A stretch of DNA of 64,000 nucleotides from Plasmopara viticola (GCA_001695595.3 MBPM02000068.1:1-64000); one strand, 5' to 3'; counted from the first letter of the stretch, positions 12,899-27,284 are shown. Program-made: numbers and translations. The notes: generated by a model from the sequence alone, not told the origin.

Positions 12899-15800
12899 CC
12901 ATATATCGTGTGCAGAAACTCTTTTGGAAATCGTAACTTATCGGAATATAAGGAGAAGAAGTCTTTTATCGAAATCTCTTTTTACTAAATAAAATCATAC
13001 AACAATCCAAAAATTTGTACTCGTTTCAAAGTTTGTACTAAAGGGCAAAAATTGTACTTAAATGAACTTGTCACTTAAGTGAAAACTTGTTTAGTGTAAC
13101 AACTGGTACTCAAGCGAATCTCCTGGAAAGATAAAACACACCCAAAATCAAAACTTTTATAAATGCCCTCCTATACCATATATCGTGGGCAAAAACTCTT
13201 TTGGAAGTCGTACCTAATCGGAAACATCACAATAAGTCGAATTCTCTATTTACCAAATAAAATCATACAATAATCCAAAAAAATTGTACTTGTTCCGAAG
13301 TTTGTACTATAGGGCCAAAATTGTACTTAATAGAACTTGTTACTAAAGTGAAACTTGTTTAGTGTAAGTACTTGTACTCAAGCAAACCTCCTGAAAAGGT
13401 AAATCCACCAAAATTCAAAACTTTTGAAAAAGCCCTCCTTTGCCATATATCGTGGTCAAAAACTCTTTTGAAAATCGTACCTAATCGGAAAATATCACAG
13501 GGAGAAGAATTCTTCTATCGAAATCTCTTTTTACTAAATAAAATCATACAATAATCCAGAAAAATTGTATTCGTTTCAAAGTTTGTACTATAGGGCAAAA
13601 GTTGTTCTTAATAGAACTTGTTACTAAAGTGAAAACTTGTTCAGTGTAACAACTTGTACTCAAGCGAATCTCCTGGAAAGATGAAACACACCAAAAATCA
13701 AAACATTTATAATTGCCCTCCTTTACCATATATCGTGGGCAAAAACTCTTTTGGAAATCGTACCCTATCGGAAAATATCACAATAAGAAGAAGTTTTCTA
13801 TCCAAATCTCTTTTTACTAAATAAAATCCAACAAAAATCCAAAAATTTGTTTCGTTTCAAAGTTTGTACTAAAGGGCAAAACTTGTACTTGAATGAACTT
13901 GTTACTAAAGTGAAACTTGTTTAGTGTAAGTACTTGTACTCAAGCAAACCTCTTGGAAAGATAAATCCACCAAAAATTATAACTTCTGTAAAAACCCTCC
14001 TTTACCATATATCGTAGGCAGAAACTCTTTTGGAAAGCGTACCTTATCGGAAATATCACAATAAGAAAAATTGTTCTATCGAAATCTCTTTTTACTAAAT
14101 AAAATTATACAATAATCTAAAAAAATTGTACTCGTTTCAAGTTTGTACTATAGGGCAAAAGTTGTACTTAAATAAACTTGTTACTATAGTGAAACTTTTT
14201 CAGTGTAAAAACTTGTACTCAAGTGAAACTCCTGGACAGATTAATCCACCAAAATTCAAAACTTTTGAAAAAGCTTTCCTTTACCCTAAATCGTGGGCAA
14301 AAACTCTTATGGAATTCGTACCGAATCGGAATATATCACAATAAGTAGAACTCTCTTTTCGAAATCTCTTTTACCGAGAAAAGTCATACATTGTTTAAAG
14401 GAAAAGTACTCGATTCAATGTTTGTACTATAGGGCAAAAATGTGCTTGATAGAATCTGTTACTTAAGTGAATATTTGTCTAGTGTAAAAACTTGTACTCA
14501 AGCGAATCCCCTGGTAAGATGAATCCACCAAAGATCAAAGTTTTTGAAAAACCCATCCTTCACCATATATCGTGTGCAGAAACTCTTTTGGAAATCGTAA
14601 CTTATCGGAAAATAAGAAGAAGTCTTTTATCGAAATCTCTTTTTACTAAATAAAATCATACAACAATCCAAAAATTTGTACTCGTTTCAAAGTTTGTACT
14701 AAAGGGCAAAAATTGTACTTAAATGAACTTGTCACTTAAGTGAAAACTTGTTTAGTGTAACAACTGGTACTCAAGCGAATCTCCTGGAAAGATAAAACAC
14801 ACCCAAAATCAAAACTTTTATAAATGCCCTCCTATACCATATATCGTGGGCAAAAACTCTTTTGGAAGTCGTACCTAATCGGAAACATCACAATAAGTCG
14901 AATTCTCTATTTACCAAATAAAGTCATACAATAATCCAAAAAAATTGTACTTGTTCCGAAGTTTGTACTATAGGGCCAAAATTGTACTTAATAGAACTTG
15001 TTACTAAAGTGAAACTTGTTTAGTGTAAGTACTTGTACTCAAGCAAACCTCCTGAAAAGGTAAATCCACCAAAATTCAAAACTTTTGAAAAAGCCCTCCT
15101 TTGCCATATATCGTGGTCAAAAACTCTTTTAAAAATCGTACCTAATCGGAAAATATCACAGGAGAAGAATTCTTCTATCGAAATCTCTTTTTACTAAACA
15201 AATAAAATCATACAATAATCCAGAAAAATTGTATTTGTTTCTAAGTTTGTACTATAGGGCAAAAGTTGTTCTTAATAGAACTTGTTACTAAAGTGAAAAC
15301 TTGTTCAGTGTAACAACTTGTACTCAAGCGAATCTCCTGGAAAGATGAAACACACCAAAAATCAAACATTTATAATTGCCCTCCTATACCATATATCGTG
15401 GGCAAAAACTCTTTTGGAAATCGTACCCTATCGGAAAATATCACAATAAGAAGAAGTTTTCTATCCAAATCTCTTTTTACAAAATAAAATCCAACAAAAA
15501 TCCAAAAATTTGTTTCGTTTCAAAGTTTGTACTAAAGGGCAAAACTTGTACTTGAATGAACTTGTTACTAAAGTGAAACTTGTTTAGTGTAAGTACTTGT
15601 ACTCAAGCAAACCTCTTGGAAAGATAAATCCACCAAAAATTATAACTTCTGTAAAAACCCTCCTTTACCATATATCGTAGGCAGAAACTCTTTTGGAAAG
15701 CGTACCTTATCGGAAATATCACAATAAGAAAAATTGTTCTATCGAAATCTCTTTTTACTAAATAAAATTATACAATAATCTAAAAAAATTGTACTCGTTT

Positions 15801-16225
15801 CAAGTTTGTACTATAGGGCAAAAGTTGTACTTAAATAAACTTGTTACTATAGTGAAACGTTTTCAGTGTAAAAACTTGTACTCAAGTGAAACTCCTGGAC
15901 AGATAAATCCACCAAAATTCAAAACTTTTGAAAAAGCTTTCCTTTACCCTAAATCGTGGGCAAAAACTCTTATGAATTCGTACCTAATCGGAATATATCA
16001 CAATAAGTAGAACTCTCTTTTCGAAATCTCTTTTCACCGAGAAAAGTCATACATTGTTTAAAGGAAAAGTACTCGATTCAATGTTTGTACTATAGGGCAA
16101 AAATGTGCTTGATAGAATCTGTTACTTAAGTGAATATTTGTCTAGTGTAAAAACTTGTACTCAAGCGAATCCCCTGGTAAGATGAATCCACCAAAGATCA
16201 AAGTTTTTGAAAAAACCATCCTTCA
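12899..16225 (+). repeat. Family A hexamer HOR units at 12,899 and 14,563 (regular)
   Basis: Two regular units, T1 to T1 distances 1,664 and 1,663 bp, with anchors for T2-T6 at 13176, 13443, 13726, 14005, 14284 and then 14837, 15104, 15389, 15668, 15947. The 14,563 unit and its right-hand neighbour share private markers: a four-base insertion (aaacaaataaaatc, near 15,199 and 16,863, offset exactly 1,664) and the word ccaaagatcaaag. They therefore look like a recent duplication of one unit. Confidence 0.92.
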
Positions 16226-19200
16226 CCATATATCGTGTGCAGAAACTCTTTTGGAAATCGTAACTTATCGGAAAATAAGAAGAAGTCTTTTATCGAAATC
16301 TCTTTTTACTAAATAAAATCATACAACAATCCAAAAATTTGTACTCGTTTCAAAGTTTGTACTAAAGGGCAAAAATTGTACTTAAATGAACTTGTCACTT
16401 AAGTGAAAACTTGTTTAGTGTAACAACTGGTACTCAAGCGAATCTCCTGGGAAGATAAAACACACCCAAAATCAAAACTTTTATAAATGCCCTCCTATAC
16501 CATATATCGTGGGCAAAAACTCTTTTGGAAGTCGTACCTAATCGGAAACATCACAATAAGTCGAATTCTCTATTTACCAAATAAAGTCATACAATAATCC
16601 AAAAAAATTGTACTTGTTCCGAAGTTTGTACTATAGGGCCAAAATTGTACTTAATAGAACTTGTTACTAAAGTGAAACTTGTTTAGTGTAAGTACTTGTA
16701 CTCAAGCAAACCTCCTGAAAAGGTAAATCCACCAAAATTCAAAACTTTTGAAAAAGCCCTCCTTTGCCATATATCGTGGTCAAAAACTCTTTTAAAAATC
16801 GTACCTAATCGGAAAATATCACAGGGAGAAGAATTCTTCTATCGAAATCTCTTTTTACTAAACAAATAAAATCATACAATAATCCAGAAAAATTGTATTT
16901 GTTTCTAAGTTTGTACTATAGGGCAAAAGTTGTTCTTAATAGAACTTGTTACTAAAGTGAAAACTTGTTCAGTGTAACAACTTGTACTCAAGCGAATCTC
17001 CTGGAAAGATGAAACACACCAAAAATCAAATCATTTATAATTGCCCTCCTATACCATATATCGTGGGCAAAAACTCTTTTGGAAATCGTACCCTATCGGA
17101 AAATATCACAATAAGAAGAAGTTTTCTATCCAAATCTCTTTTTACTAAATAAAATCCAACAAAAATCCAAAAATTTGTTTTCGTTTCAAAGTTTGTACTA
17201 AAGGGCAAAACTTGTACTTGAATGAACTTGTTACTAAAGTGAAACTTGTTTAGTGTAAGTACTTGTACTCAAGCAAACCTCTTGGAAAGATGAATCCACC
17301 AAAAATTATAACTTCTGTAAAAACCCTCCTTTACCATATATCGTAGGCAGAAACTCTTTTGGAAAGCGTACCTTATCGGAAATATCACAATAAGAAAAAT
17401 TGTTCTATCGAAATCTCTTTTTACTAAATAAAATTATACAATAATCTAAAAAAATTGTACTCGTTTCAAGTTTGTACTATAGGGCAAAAGTTGTACTTAA
17501 ATAAACTTGTTACTATAGTGAAACTTTTTCAGTGTAAAACTTGTACTCAAGTGAAACCCTTGGACAAATTAATCCACCAAAATTAAAAACTTTTGAAAAA
17601 GCTTTCCTTTACCCTATATCGTGGGCAAAAACTCTTTTGGAATTCGTACCTTATCGGAATATATCACAATAAGTAGAACTCTCTTTTCGAAATCTCTTTT
17701 CACCGAGAAAAGTCATACATTATAGAAAATAAAAGTACTCGTTTCAAAGTTTGTACTATTGGGCAAAAATGTACTTGATAGAGTTTGTTACTTTAGTGAA
17801 TATTTGTCTAGTGATAAAACTTGTACTCAAGCGAATCTCCTGGACAGATAAAACACACCGATTATCAAACCAATTACAATTGCCCTCCTTTACCCTATAT
17901 CGTGGGCAAAAACTCTTTTGGAAATCGTACTTAATCGGAAACATCACAATAAGTCGAATTCTCTATTTACCAAATAAAATTATACAATAATCCAAAAAAT
18001 TGTACTTGTTCCGAAGTTTGTACTATAGGGCCAAAATTGTACTTAATAGAACTTGTTACTAAAGTGAAACTTGTTTAGTGTAAGTACTTGTACTCAAGCA
18101 AACCTCCTGAAAAGGTAAATCCACCAAAATCAAAACTTTTGAAAAAGCCCTCCTTTGCCATATATCGTGGTCAAAAACTCTTTTGAAAATCGTACCTAAT
18201 CGGAAAATATCACAGGGAGAAGAATCCTTCTATCGAAATCTCTTTTTACTAAATAAAATCATACAAAAATCTAGAAAAATTGTATTCGTTTCAAAGTTTG
18301 TACTATAGGGCAAAAATTGTTCTTAATAGAACTTGTTATTAAATTGAAAACTTGCTCAGTGTAACAACTTGTACTCAAGCGAATCTCCTGGAAAGATGAA
18401 ACACACCAAAAATCAAAACATTTATAATTGCCCTCCTATACCATATATCGTGGGCAAAAACTCTTTTGGAAATCGTACCTTATCGAAAAATATCACAATA
18501 AGAAGAAGTCTTCTATCCAAATCTCTTTTTACCAAAAAAATCCAACAAAAATCCAAAAATTTGTAGTCGTTTTAAAGTTTGTACTCAAGGGCAAAACTTG
18601 TACCTGAATGAACTTGTTACTAAAGTGAAACTTGTTTAGTGTAAGTACTTGTACTCAAGCAAACCTCTTGAAAGATAAATCCACCAAAAATTATAACTTC
18701 TGTAAAAACCCTCCTTTACCATATATCGTAGGCAGAAACTCTTTTGGAAAGCGTACCTTATCGGAAATATCACAATAAGAAAAATTGTTCTATCGAAATC
18801 TCTTTTTACTAAATAAAATTATACAATAATCTAAAAAAATTGTACTCGTTTCAAGTTTGTACTATAGGGCAAAAGTTGTACTTAAATAAACTTGTTACTA
18901 TAGTGAAACGTTTTCAGTGTAAAAACTTGTACTCAAGTGAAACTCCTGGACAGATTAATCCACCAAAATTCAAAACTTTTGAAAAAGCTTTCCTTTACCC
19001 TAAATCGTGGGCAAAAACTCTTATGAATTCGTACCTAATCGGAATATATCACAATAAGTAGAACTCTCTTTTCGAAATCTCTTTTTACCGAGAAAAGTCA
19101 TACATTGTTTAAAGGAAAAGTACTCGATTCAATGTTTGTACTATAGGGCAAAAATGTGCTTGATAGAATTTGATACTTAAGTGAATATTTGTCTAGTGTA

Positions 19201-19276
19201 AAAACTAGTACTCAAGCGAATCCCCTGGGAAGATGAATCCACCAAAGATCAAAATTTTTGGAAAACCCATTCTTCA
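16226..19276 (+). repeat. Family A block of 11 monomers lacking one T1
   Basis: Monomer anchors lie at 16226 (T1), 16500, 16767, 17054, 17334, 17612, 17893, 18158, 18441, 18719 and 18998. The first five follow the hexamer order. The 17612 and 17893 monomers carry the head ccctatatcgtgggc, which is otherwise typical of the 25-37 kb part of the array, and the second-round T1 is absent. Order then resumes with T3-T4-T5-T6. The foreign tract at about 17,706-17,923 matches 29,051-29,268 almost base for base. Confidence 0.88.
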
Positions 19277-22200
19277 CCATATATTGTGTGCAGAAACTCT
19301 TTTGGAAATCGTACCTTATCGGAAAATATCACAATAAGAAGAAGTCTTTTATCGAAATCTCTTTTTACTAAATAAAATCATACAACAATCCAAAAATTTG
19401 TACTCGTTTCAAAGTTTGTACTAAAGGGCAAAAATTGTACTTAAATGAACTTGTCACTTAAGTGAAAACTTGTTTAGTGTAACAACTGGTACTCAAGCGA
19501 ATCTCCTGGAAAGATAAAACACACCCAAAATCAAAACTTTTATAAATGCCCTCCTATACCATATATCGTGGGCAAAAACTCTTTTGGAAATCGTACCTAA
19601 TCGGAAACATCACAATAAGTCGAATTCTCTATTTACCAAATAAAGTCATACAATAATCCAAAAAAATTGTACTTGTTCCGAAGTTTGTACTATAGGGCCA
19701 AAATTGTACTTAATAGAACTTGTTACTAAAGTGAAACTTGTTTAGTGTAAGTACTTGTACTCAAGCAAACCTCCTGAAAAGGTAAATCCACCAAAATTCA
19801 AAACTTTTGAAAAAGCCCTCCTTTGGTCAAAAACTCTTTTGAAAATCGTACCTAATCGGAAAATATCAAGAATTCTTCTATCGAAATCTCTTTTTACTAA
19901 ATAAAATCATACAATAATCCAGAAAAATTGTATTCGTTTCAAAGTTTGTACTATAGGGCAAAAGTTGTTCTTAATAGAACTTGTTACTAAAGTGAAAACT
20001 TGTTCAGTGTAACAACTTGTACTCAAGCGAATCTCCTGGAAAGATGAAACACACCAAAAATCAAAACATTTATAATTGCCCTCCTATACCATATATCGTG
20101 GGCAAAAACTCTTTTGGAAATCGTACCCTATCGAAAAATATCACAATAAGAAGTCTTCTATCCAAATCTCTTTTTACTAAATAAAATCCAACAAAAATCC
20201 AAAAATTTGTTTTCGTTTCAAAGTTTGTACTAAAGGGCAAAACTTGTACTTGAATGAACTTGTTACTAAAGTGAAACTTGTTTAGTGTAAGTACTTGTAC
20301 TCAAGCAAACCTTTTGGAAAGATAAATCCACCAAAAATTATAACTTCTGTAAAAACCCTCCTTTACCATATATCGTAGGCAGAAACTTTTTTGGAAAGCG
20401 TACCTTATCGGAAATATCACAATAAGAAAAATTGTTCTATCGAAATCTCTTTTTACTAAATAAAATTATACAATAATCTATAAAAATTGTACTCGTTTCA
20501 AGTTTGTACTATAGGGCAAAAGTTGTACTTAAATAAACTTGTTACTATAGTGAAACGTTTTCAGTGTAAAAACTTGTACTCAAGTGAAACTCCTGGACAG
20601 ATTAATCCACCAAAATTCAAAACTTTTGAAAAAGCTTTCCTTTACCCTAAATCGTGGGCAAAAACTCTTATGAATTCGTACCTAATCGGAATATATCACA
20701 ATAAGTAGAACTCTCTTTTCGAAATCTCTTTTCACCGAGAAAAGTCATACATTGTTTAAAGGAAAAGTACTCGATTCAATGTTTGTACTATAGGGCAAAA
20801 ATGTGCTTGATAGAATTTGTTACTTAAGTGAATATTTGTCTTGTGTAAAAACTTGTACTCAAGCGAATCCCCTGAGAAGATGAATCCACCAAAAATCAAA
20901 GTTTTTGAAAAACCCATCCTTCACCATATATCGTGTGCAGAAACTCTTTTGGAAATCGTACCTTATCGGAAAATATCACAATAAGAAGAAGTCTTTATCG
21001 AAATCTCTTTTTACTAAATAAAATCATACAACAATCCAAAAATTTGTACTTGTTTCAAAGTTTGTACAAAAGGGCAAAAATTGTACTTGAATGAACTTGT
21101 CACTAAAGTAAAAACTCTTTTAGTGTAACAACTGGTACTCAAGCAAATCTCCTGGAAAGATAAAACACACCCAAAATCAAAGCTTTTATAAATGCCCTCC
21201 TTTATTATATATCGTGAGCAAAAACTCTTTTGGAAATCGTACCTAATCGGAAACATCACAATAAGTCGAATTCTCTATTTACCAAATAAAGTCATACAAT
21301 AATCCAAAAAAATTGTACTTGTTCCGAAGTTTGTACTATAGGGCCAAAATTGTACTTAATAGAACTTGTTACTAAAGTGAAACATGTTTAGTGTAAGTAC
21401 TTGTACTCAAGCAAACCTCCTGAAAAGGTAAATCCACCAAAATTCAAAACTTTTGACAAAGCCCTCCTTTGCCATATATCGTGGTCAAAAACTCTTTTGA
21501 AAATCGTACCTAATCGGAAAATATCAAGAATTCTTCTATCGAAATCTCTGTTTACGCTATAAAATCATACAATAATCCAGAAAAATTGTATTCGTTTCAA
21601 AGTTTGTTCTATAGGGCAAAAGTTGTTTTTAATAGAACTTGTTACTAAAGTGAAAACTTGTTCAGTGTAACAACTTGTACTCAAGCGAATCTCCTGGAAA
21701 GATGAAACACACCCAACATCAAAACATTTATAATTGCCCTCCTATACCATATATCGTGGGCAAAAACTCTTTTGGAAATCGTACTTAATCGGAAACATCA
21801 CAATAAGTCGAATTCTCTATTTACCAATTAAAATTATACAATAATCCAAAAAAATTGTACTTGGTCCGAAGTTTGTACTATAGGGCCAAAATTGTACTTA
21901 ATAGAGCTTGTTACTAAAGTGAAACTTGTTTAGTGTAAATACTTGTACTCAAGCAAACCTCTTGAAAAGGTAAATCCACCAAAATTCAAAACTTTTGAAA
22001 AAGCCCTCCTTTGCCATATATCGTGGTCAAAAACTCTTTAAAAAATCGTACCTAATCGGAAAATATCACAGGGAGAAAAATCCTTCTATCGAAATCTCTT
22101 TTTACTAAATAAAATCATATAATAATCCAGAAAATTTGTATTCGTTTCAAAGTTTGTACTATAGGGCAAAAGTTGTTCTTAATAGAACTTGTTACTAAAG

Positions 22201-23131
22201 TGAAAACTTGTTCAGTGTAACAACTTGTACTCAAGCGAATCTCCTGGAAAGATGAAACACACCAAAAATCAATTCATTTATAAATGCCCTCCTATACCAT
22301 ATATCGTGGGCAAAAACTCTTTTGGAAATCGTACCTTATTGAAAAATATCACAATAAGAAGAAGTCTTCTATCCAAATCTCTTTTTACTAAATAAAATCC
22401 AACAAAAATCCAAAAATTTGTTTTCGTTTCAAAGTTTGTACTAAAGGGCAAAACTTGTACTTGAATGAACTTGTTACTAAAGTGAAACTTGTTTAGTGTA
22501 AGTACTTGTACTCAAGCAAACCTCTTGGAAAGATAAATCCACCAAAAATTATAACTTCTGTAAAAACCCTCCTTTACCATATATCGTAGGTAGAAACTCT
22601 TTTGGAAAGCGTACCTTATCGGAAATATCACAATAAGAAAAATTGTTCTTTCGAAATCTCTTTTTACTAAATAAATTTATACAATAATCTAAGAAAATTG
22701 TACTCGTTTCAAGTTTGTACTATAGGGCAAAAGTTGTACTTAAATAAACTTGTTACTATAGTGAAACTTTTTCATTGTAAAAACTTGTACTCAAGTGAAA
22801 CTCCTGGACAAATTACCACCAAAATTCAAAACTTTTGAAAAAGCTTTCCTTTACCCTAAATCGTGGGCAAAAACTCTTATGAATTCGTACCTAATCGGAA
22901 TATATCACAATAAGTAGAACTCTCTTTTCGAAATCTCTTTTCACCGAGAAAAGTCATACATTGTTTAAAGGAAAAGTACTCGATATAATATTGTACTATA
23001 GGGCAATAATGTGCTTGATAGAATATGTTACTTAAGTGAATATTTGTCTAGTGTAAAAACTTGTACTCAAGCGAATCCCCTGGAAAGATGAATTCACCAA
23101 AAATCAAGGTTTTTGAAAAACCCATCCTTCA
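19277..23131 (+). repeat. Family A last hexamer-ordered units
   Basis: One regular unit (19,277-20,923, 1,647 bp) is followed by an eight-monomer unit (20,924-23,131), where a T4-head/T2-body monomer (anchor 21747) and a further T3 (22014) are inserted. The T3 of the first unit has lost its anchor: near 19,824, cctttg is joined directly to gtcaaaaactc, a deletion of about 12 bp. Confidence 0.88.
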
Positions 23132-25500
23132 CCATATATCGTGTGCAGAAACTCTTTTGGAAATCGTACCTTATCGGAAAATATCACAATAAGAAGAAGT
23201 CTTTTATCGAAATCTCTTTCTACTAAATAAAATCATACAACAATCCAAAAATTTGTACTCGTTTCAAAGTTTGTACTAAAGGGCAAAAATTGTACTTAAA
23301 TGAACTTGTCACTAAAGTGAAAACTTGTGCAGTGTAACAACTGGTACTCAAGCGAATCTTCTGGAAAGATAAACACACCCAAAATCAAAGCTTTTATAAA
23401 TGCCCTCCTTTACCATATATCGTGGGCAGAAACTCTTTTGGAAATCGTACCTTATCGGAAAGTATCACAATAAGAAGAAGTCTTTTATCGAAATCTCTTT
23501 TTACTAAATAAAATCCAACAAAAATCCAAAAATTTGTTTTCGTTTCAAAGTTTGTACTAAAGGGCAAAACTTGTACTTAAATGAACTTGTTACTAAAGTA
23601 AAACTTGTTTAGTGTAAGTACTTGTACTCAAGCAAACCTTTTGGAAAGATAAATCCACCAAAAATTATAACTTCTGAAAAACCCTCCTTTACCATATATC
23701 GTAGGCAGAAACTCTTTTGGAAAGCGTACCTTATCGGGAAAATCACAATAACAAAAATTGTTCTATCGAAATCTCTTTTTACTTAATAAAATTATACAAT
23801 AATCTAAAAAATTTGTACTCGTTTCAAGTTTGTACTATAGGGCAAAAGTTGTACTTAAATAAACTTGTTACTATAGTGAAAACTTTTTCAGTGTAAAAAC
23901 TTGTACTCAAGTGAACCTCCTGGACAGATTAGTCCACTAAAATTCAATACTTTTGAAAAAGTCCTCCTTTACCCTAAATCGTGGGCAAAAACTCTCATGG
24001 AATTCGTACCTAATCGGAATATATCACAATAAGTAGAACTCTCTTTTCGAAATCTCTCTTTACCGAAAAAAGTCATACATTGTTTAAAATAAAAGTACTC
24101 GTTTCGAAGTTTGTACTATAGGGCAAAAATGTACTTGATAGAACTTGTTACTTAAGTGAATATTTGTCTAGTGGAAAAACTTGTACTCAAGCGAATCTCC
24201 TGGAAAGATGAATCCACCAAAAATCAAAGTTTTCGAAAAACCCCTCCTTCACCATATATCGTGGGCAGAATCTCTTTTGGAAATCGTACCTTATCGGAAA
24301 ATATCACAATAAGAAGAAGTCTTTTATCGAAATCTCTTCTACTAAATAAGACCATACAAAAATCCAAAAATTTGTACTCGTTTCAAAGTTTGTACTAAAG
24401 GGCAAAAATTGTACTTGAATGAACTTTTCACTAAAGTGAAAACTTGTTTCGTGTAACAACTGGTTCTCAAGCGAATCTCCTGGAAAGATAAAACACACCA
24501 AGAATCAAAACATTTATAACTTCCCTCCTTAACCATATATTGTGGGCAAAAACTCTTTTGGAATTCGTACCTAATCGGAATAAATCACAATAAGTCGAAT
24601 TTTCTTTTTACCAAATAAAATCTTACAATTATCCAAAAAAATTGTACTTGTTCCGAAGTTTGTACTATAGGGCAAAAATTGTACTTAATAGAACTTGTTA
24701 CTAAAGAGAAACTTTTTAGTGGAAGTACTTGGACTCAAGCAAACCTCCTGGAAAGGTAAATCCACCAAATTTCAAAACTTTCAAAACAGTTCTCCTTTAC
24801 CATATATCGTGGGAGAAACTCTTTTGAAAATTGTACCTTATCAGAAAATATCACAGTGAGAAGAATTCTTCTATCGAAATCTCTTTTTACTAAATAAAAT
24901 CATACAATAATCCAAAAAAATTGTATTCGTTTCAAAGTTTGTACAATAGGGCAAAAATTGTACCTCAATTAACTTGTTACTAAATTGAAAACTTGTTCAG
25001 TGTAACAACTTGAACTCAAGCGAACCTCCTGGACAGATTTTTCTGAACTTTTGAAAAAGCCTTCCCTTACCCTATATCGTGGGCAGAAACTTTTTTGGAA
25101 TTCGTACCTAATCGGAATATATCACAATAAGTTGAATTCTCTTTTTTCCAAATAAAATCATACAATAATCCAAAAAAATTGTACTTGTTCCGAAGTTTGT
25201 ACTATAGGGCCAAAATTGTACTTAATAGAACTTGTTACTAAAGTGAAACTTGTTTAGTGTAAGTACTTGTACTCAAGCAAACCTCTTGGAAGGGTAAATC
25301 CACTAAAATTCAAAACTTTTGAAACAGTTCTCCTTAACCATATATCGTGGGCAAAACTCCTTTGAAAATTGTACCTTATCAGAAAATATCACAGTGAGGA
25401 GAATTCTTCTATCGAAATCTCTTTTTACTAAAAAAAATCATACAATAATCCAAAAAAATGCCTTTGTTTCAAAGTTTGTACTATAGGGCAAAGATTGTCC
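23132..25500 (+). repeat. Family A transition block
   Basis: Monomers with anchors at 23132 (T1), 23413 (T2 head, T1 body), 23692 (T5), 23972 (T6), 24252 (T1), 24533, 24800, 25070 and 25338. T2-T4 order is lost, and new heads appear such as gttctcctttaccat and cttcccttaccctatatcg. This marks the change from hexameric organisation to the less ordered right half. Confidence 0.8.
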
Positions 25501-27284
25501 TTAATAGAACTTGTTACTAAAAGTGAAAACTTGTTCAGTGTAACAACTTGTACTCAAGCGAATCTCCTGGAAAGATAAAACATACCAAAAATCAAAAGAT
25601 TTATAACTGCCCTCCTTTACCATATATCGTGAGCAAAAACTCTTTTCGAAATCGTACCTTATCGGAATATATCACAATAAGTAGAACTCTCTTTTCGAAA
25701 TCTCTCTTTACCGAGAAGAGTCATACATTGTTTAAAATAAAAGTACTCGTTTCAAAGTTTGTACTATAGGGCAAATGTACTTGATAGAGTTTGTTACTTG
25801 AGTGAATAATTGTCTAGTGTAAAAACTTATACTCAAGCGAATCTCCTGGAAAGATAAATACACCAACAATCAAAACTTTTGAAAAAGCCCTCCTTTACCC
25901 TATATCGTGGGCAAAAACTCTTTTGGAGTTCGTGCCTAATCGGAATATATCATAATAAGTAGAACACTATTTTCGAATTCTCTTTTTACCGAGAAAAGTC
26001 ATACATTGTAGAAAATAAAAGTACTCGTTTCAAAGTTTGTACTATTGGGCAAAAAAGTACTTGATAGAGTTTGTTACTTTAGTGAATATTTGTCTAGTGT
26101 GAAAACTTGTACTCAAGCAAATCTCCCGGAAAGAAAAATCCACCAAAAATCAAAGTTTTTGAAAAACCCCTCCTTTACCATATTTCGTGGACAAAAACTC
26201 CTTTAGAAAATCGTACCTTATCAAAAAATATCACAGTGAGAAGAATTCTTTTATCGAAATCTCTTTTTACTAAAAAAAATCATACAACAATCCAAAAAAA
26301 CTGCCTTTGTTTCAAAGTTTGTACTATAGGGCAAAGATTGTCCTTAATAGAACTTGTTACTAAAAGTGAAAACTTGTTCAGTGTAACAACTTGTACTCAA
26401 GCGAATCTCCTGGAAAGATAAAACATACCAAAAATCAAAAGATTTATAACTGCCCTCCTTTACCATATATCGTGAGCAAAAACTCTTTTCGAAATCGTAC
26501 CTTATCGGAATATATCACAATAAGTAGAACTCTCTTTTCGAAATCTCTCTTTACCGAGAAGAGTCATACATTGTTTAAAATAAAAGTACTCGTTTCAAAG
26601 TTTGTACTATAGGGCAAAAATGTACTTGATAGAATTTGTTACTTTAGTGAATATTTGTCTAGTGTAAAAACTTATACTCAAGCGAATCTCCTGGAAAGAT
26701 AAATACACCAAAAATCAAACCTTTTGAAGAAACCCTCCTCTACCATATATCGAAGGCAGAAACTCTTTTGGAAAGCGTACCTAATCGGAAGTATCACAAT
26801 AAGAAGAACACTCTTTTCGAAATCTCTTTTACCGAGAAAAGTCATACATTGTTTAAAGGAAAAGTACCCGATTCAATGTTTGTACTATAGGGCAAAAATG
26901 TACTTGATAGAGTTTGTTACTTTAGTGAATATTTGTCTAGTGTAAAAACTTGTACTCAAGCGAATCCATTGGACAGATTAATCCACCAAAATTCAAAACT
27001 TTTGAAAAAGCCCTCCTTTACCATATTTCGTGGGCAAAACCTCCTTTGAAAATTGTACCTTATCAGAAAATATTACAGTGAGAAGAATTCTTCTATCGAA
27101 ATCTCTTTTTACTAAATAAAAACATACAATAATCCAAAAAAATTGTATTTGTTTATAAGTTTGTACTATAGGGCAAAGATTGTCCTTAATAGAACTTGTT
27201 ACTAAAGTGAAAACTTGTTCAGTGTAACAACTTGTACTCAAGCGAATCTCCTGGAAAGATAAAACACACCAAAAATCAAAAGAT
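25500..27284 (+). repeat. Family A trimer HOR (about 842 bp)
   Basis: Three-monomer units with first-monomer anchors at 25620, 26463 and 27304 (spacings 843 and 841). About 300 bp around the first two anchors look identical by eye, including ttttcgaaatcgtacc and gagaagagtcatacattg. Third monomers (26178, 27021) share the variant ccatatttcgtgg. The middle monomers differ (ccctatatcg at 25898, ccatatatcgaaggc at 26743), so the trimer has begun to diverge or was formed by more than one exchange. Confidence 0.85.

Noticed and set aside
1..23131. CRISPR-like regularly spaced repeats
   Set aside because: The monomers are contiguous at about 270 bp with no unique spacers, and the sequence is eukaryotic satellite in character.
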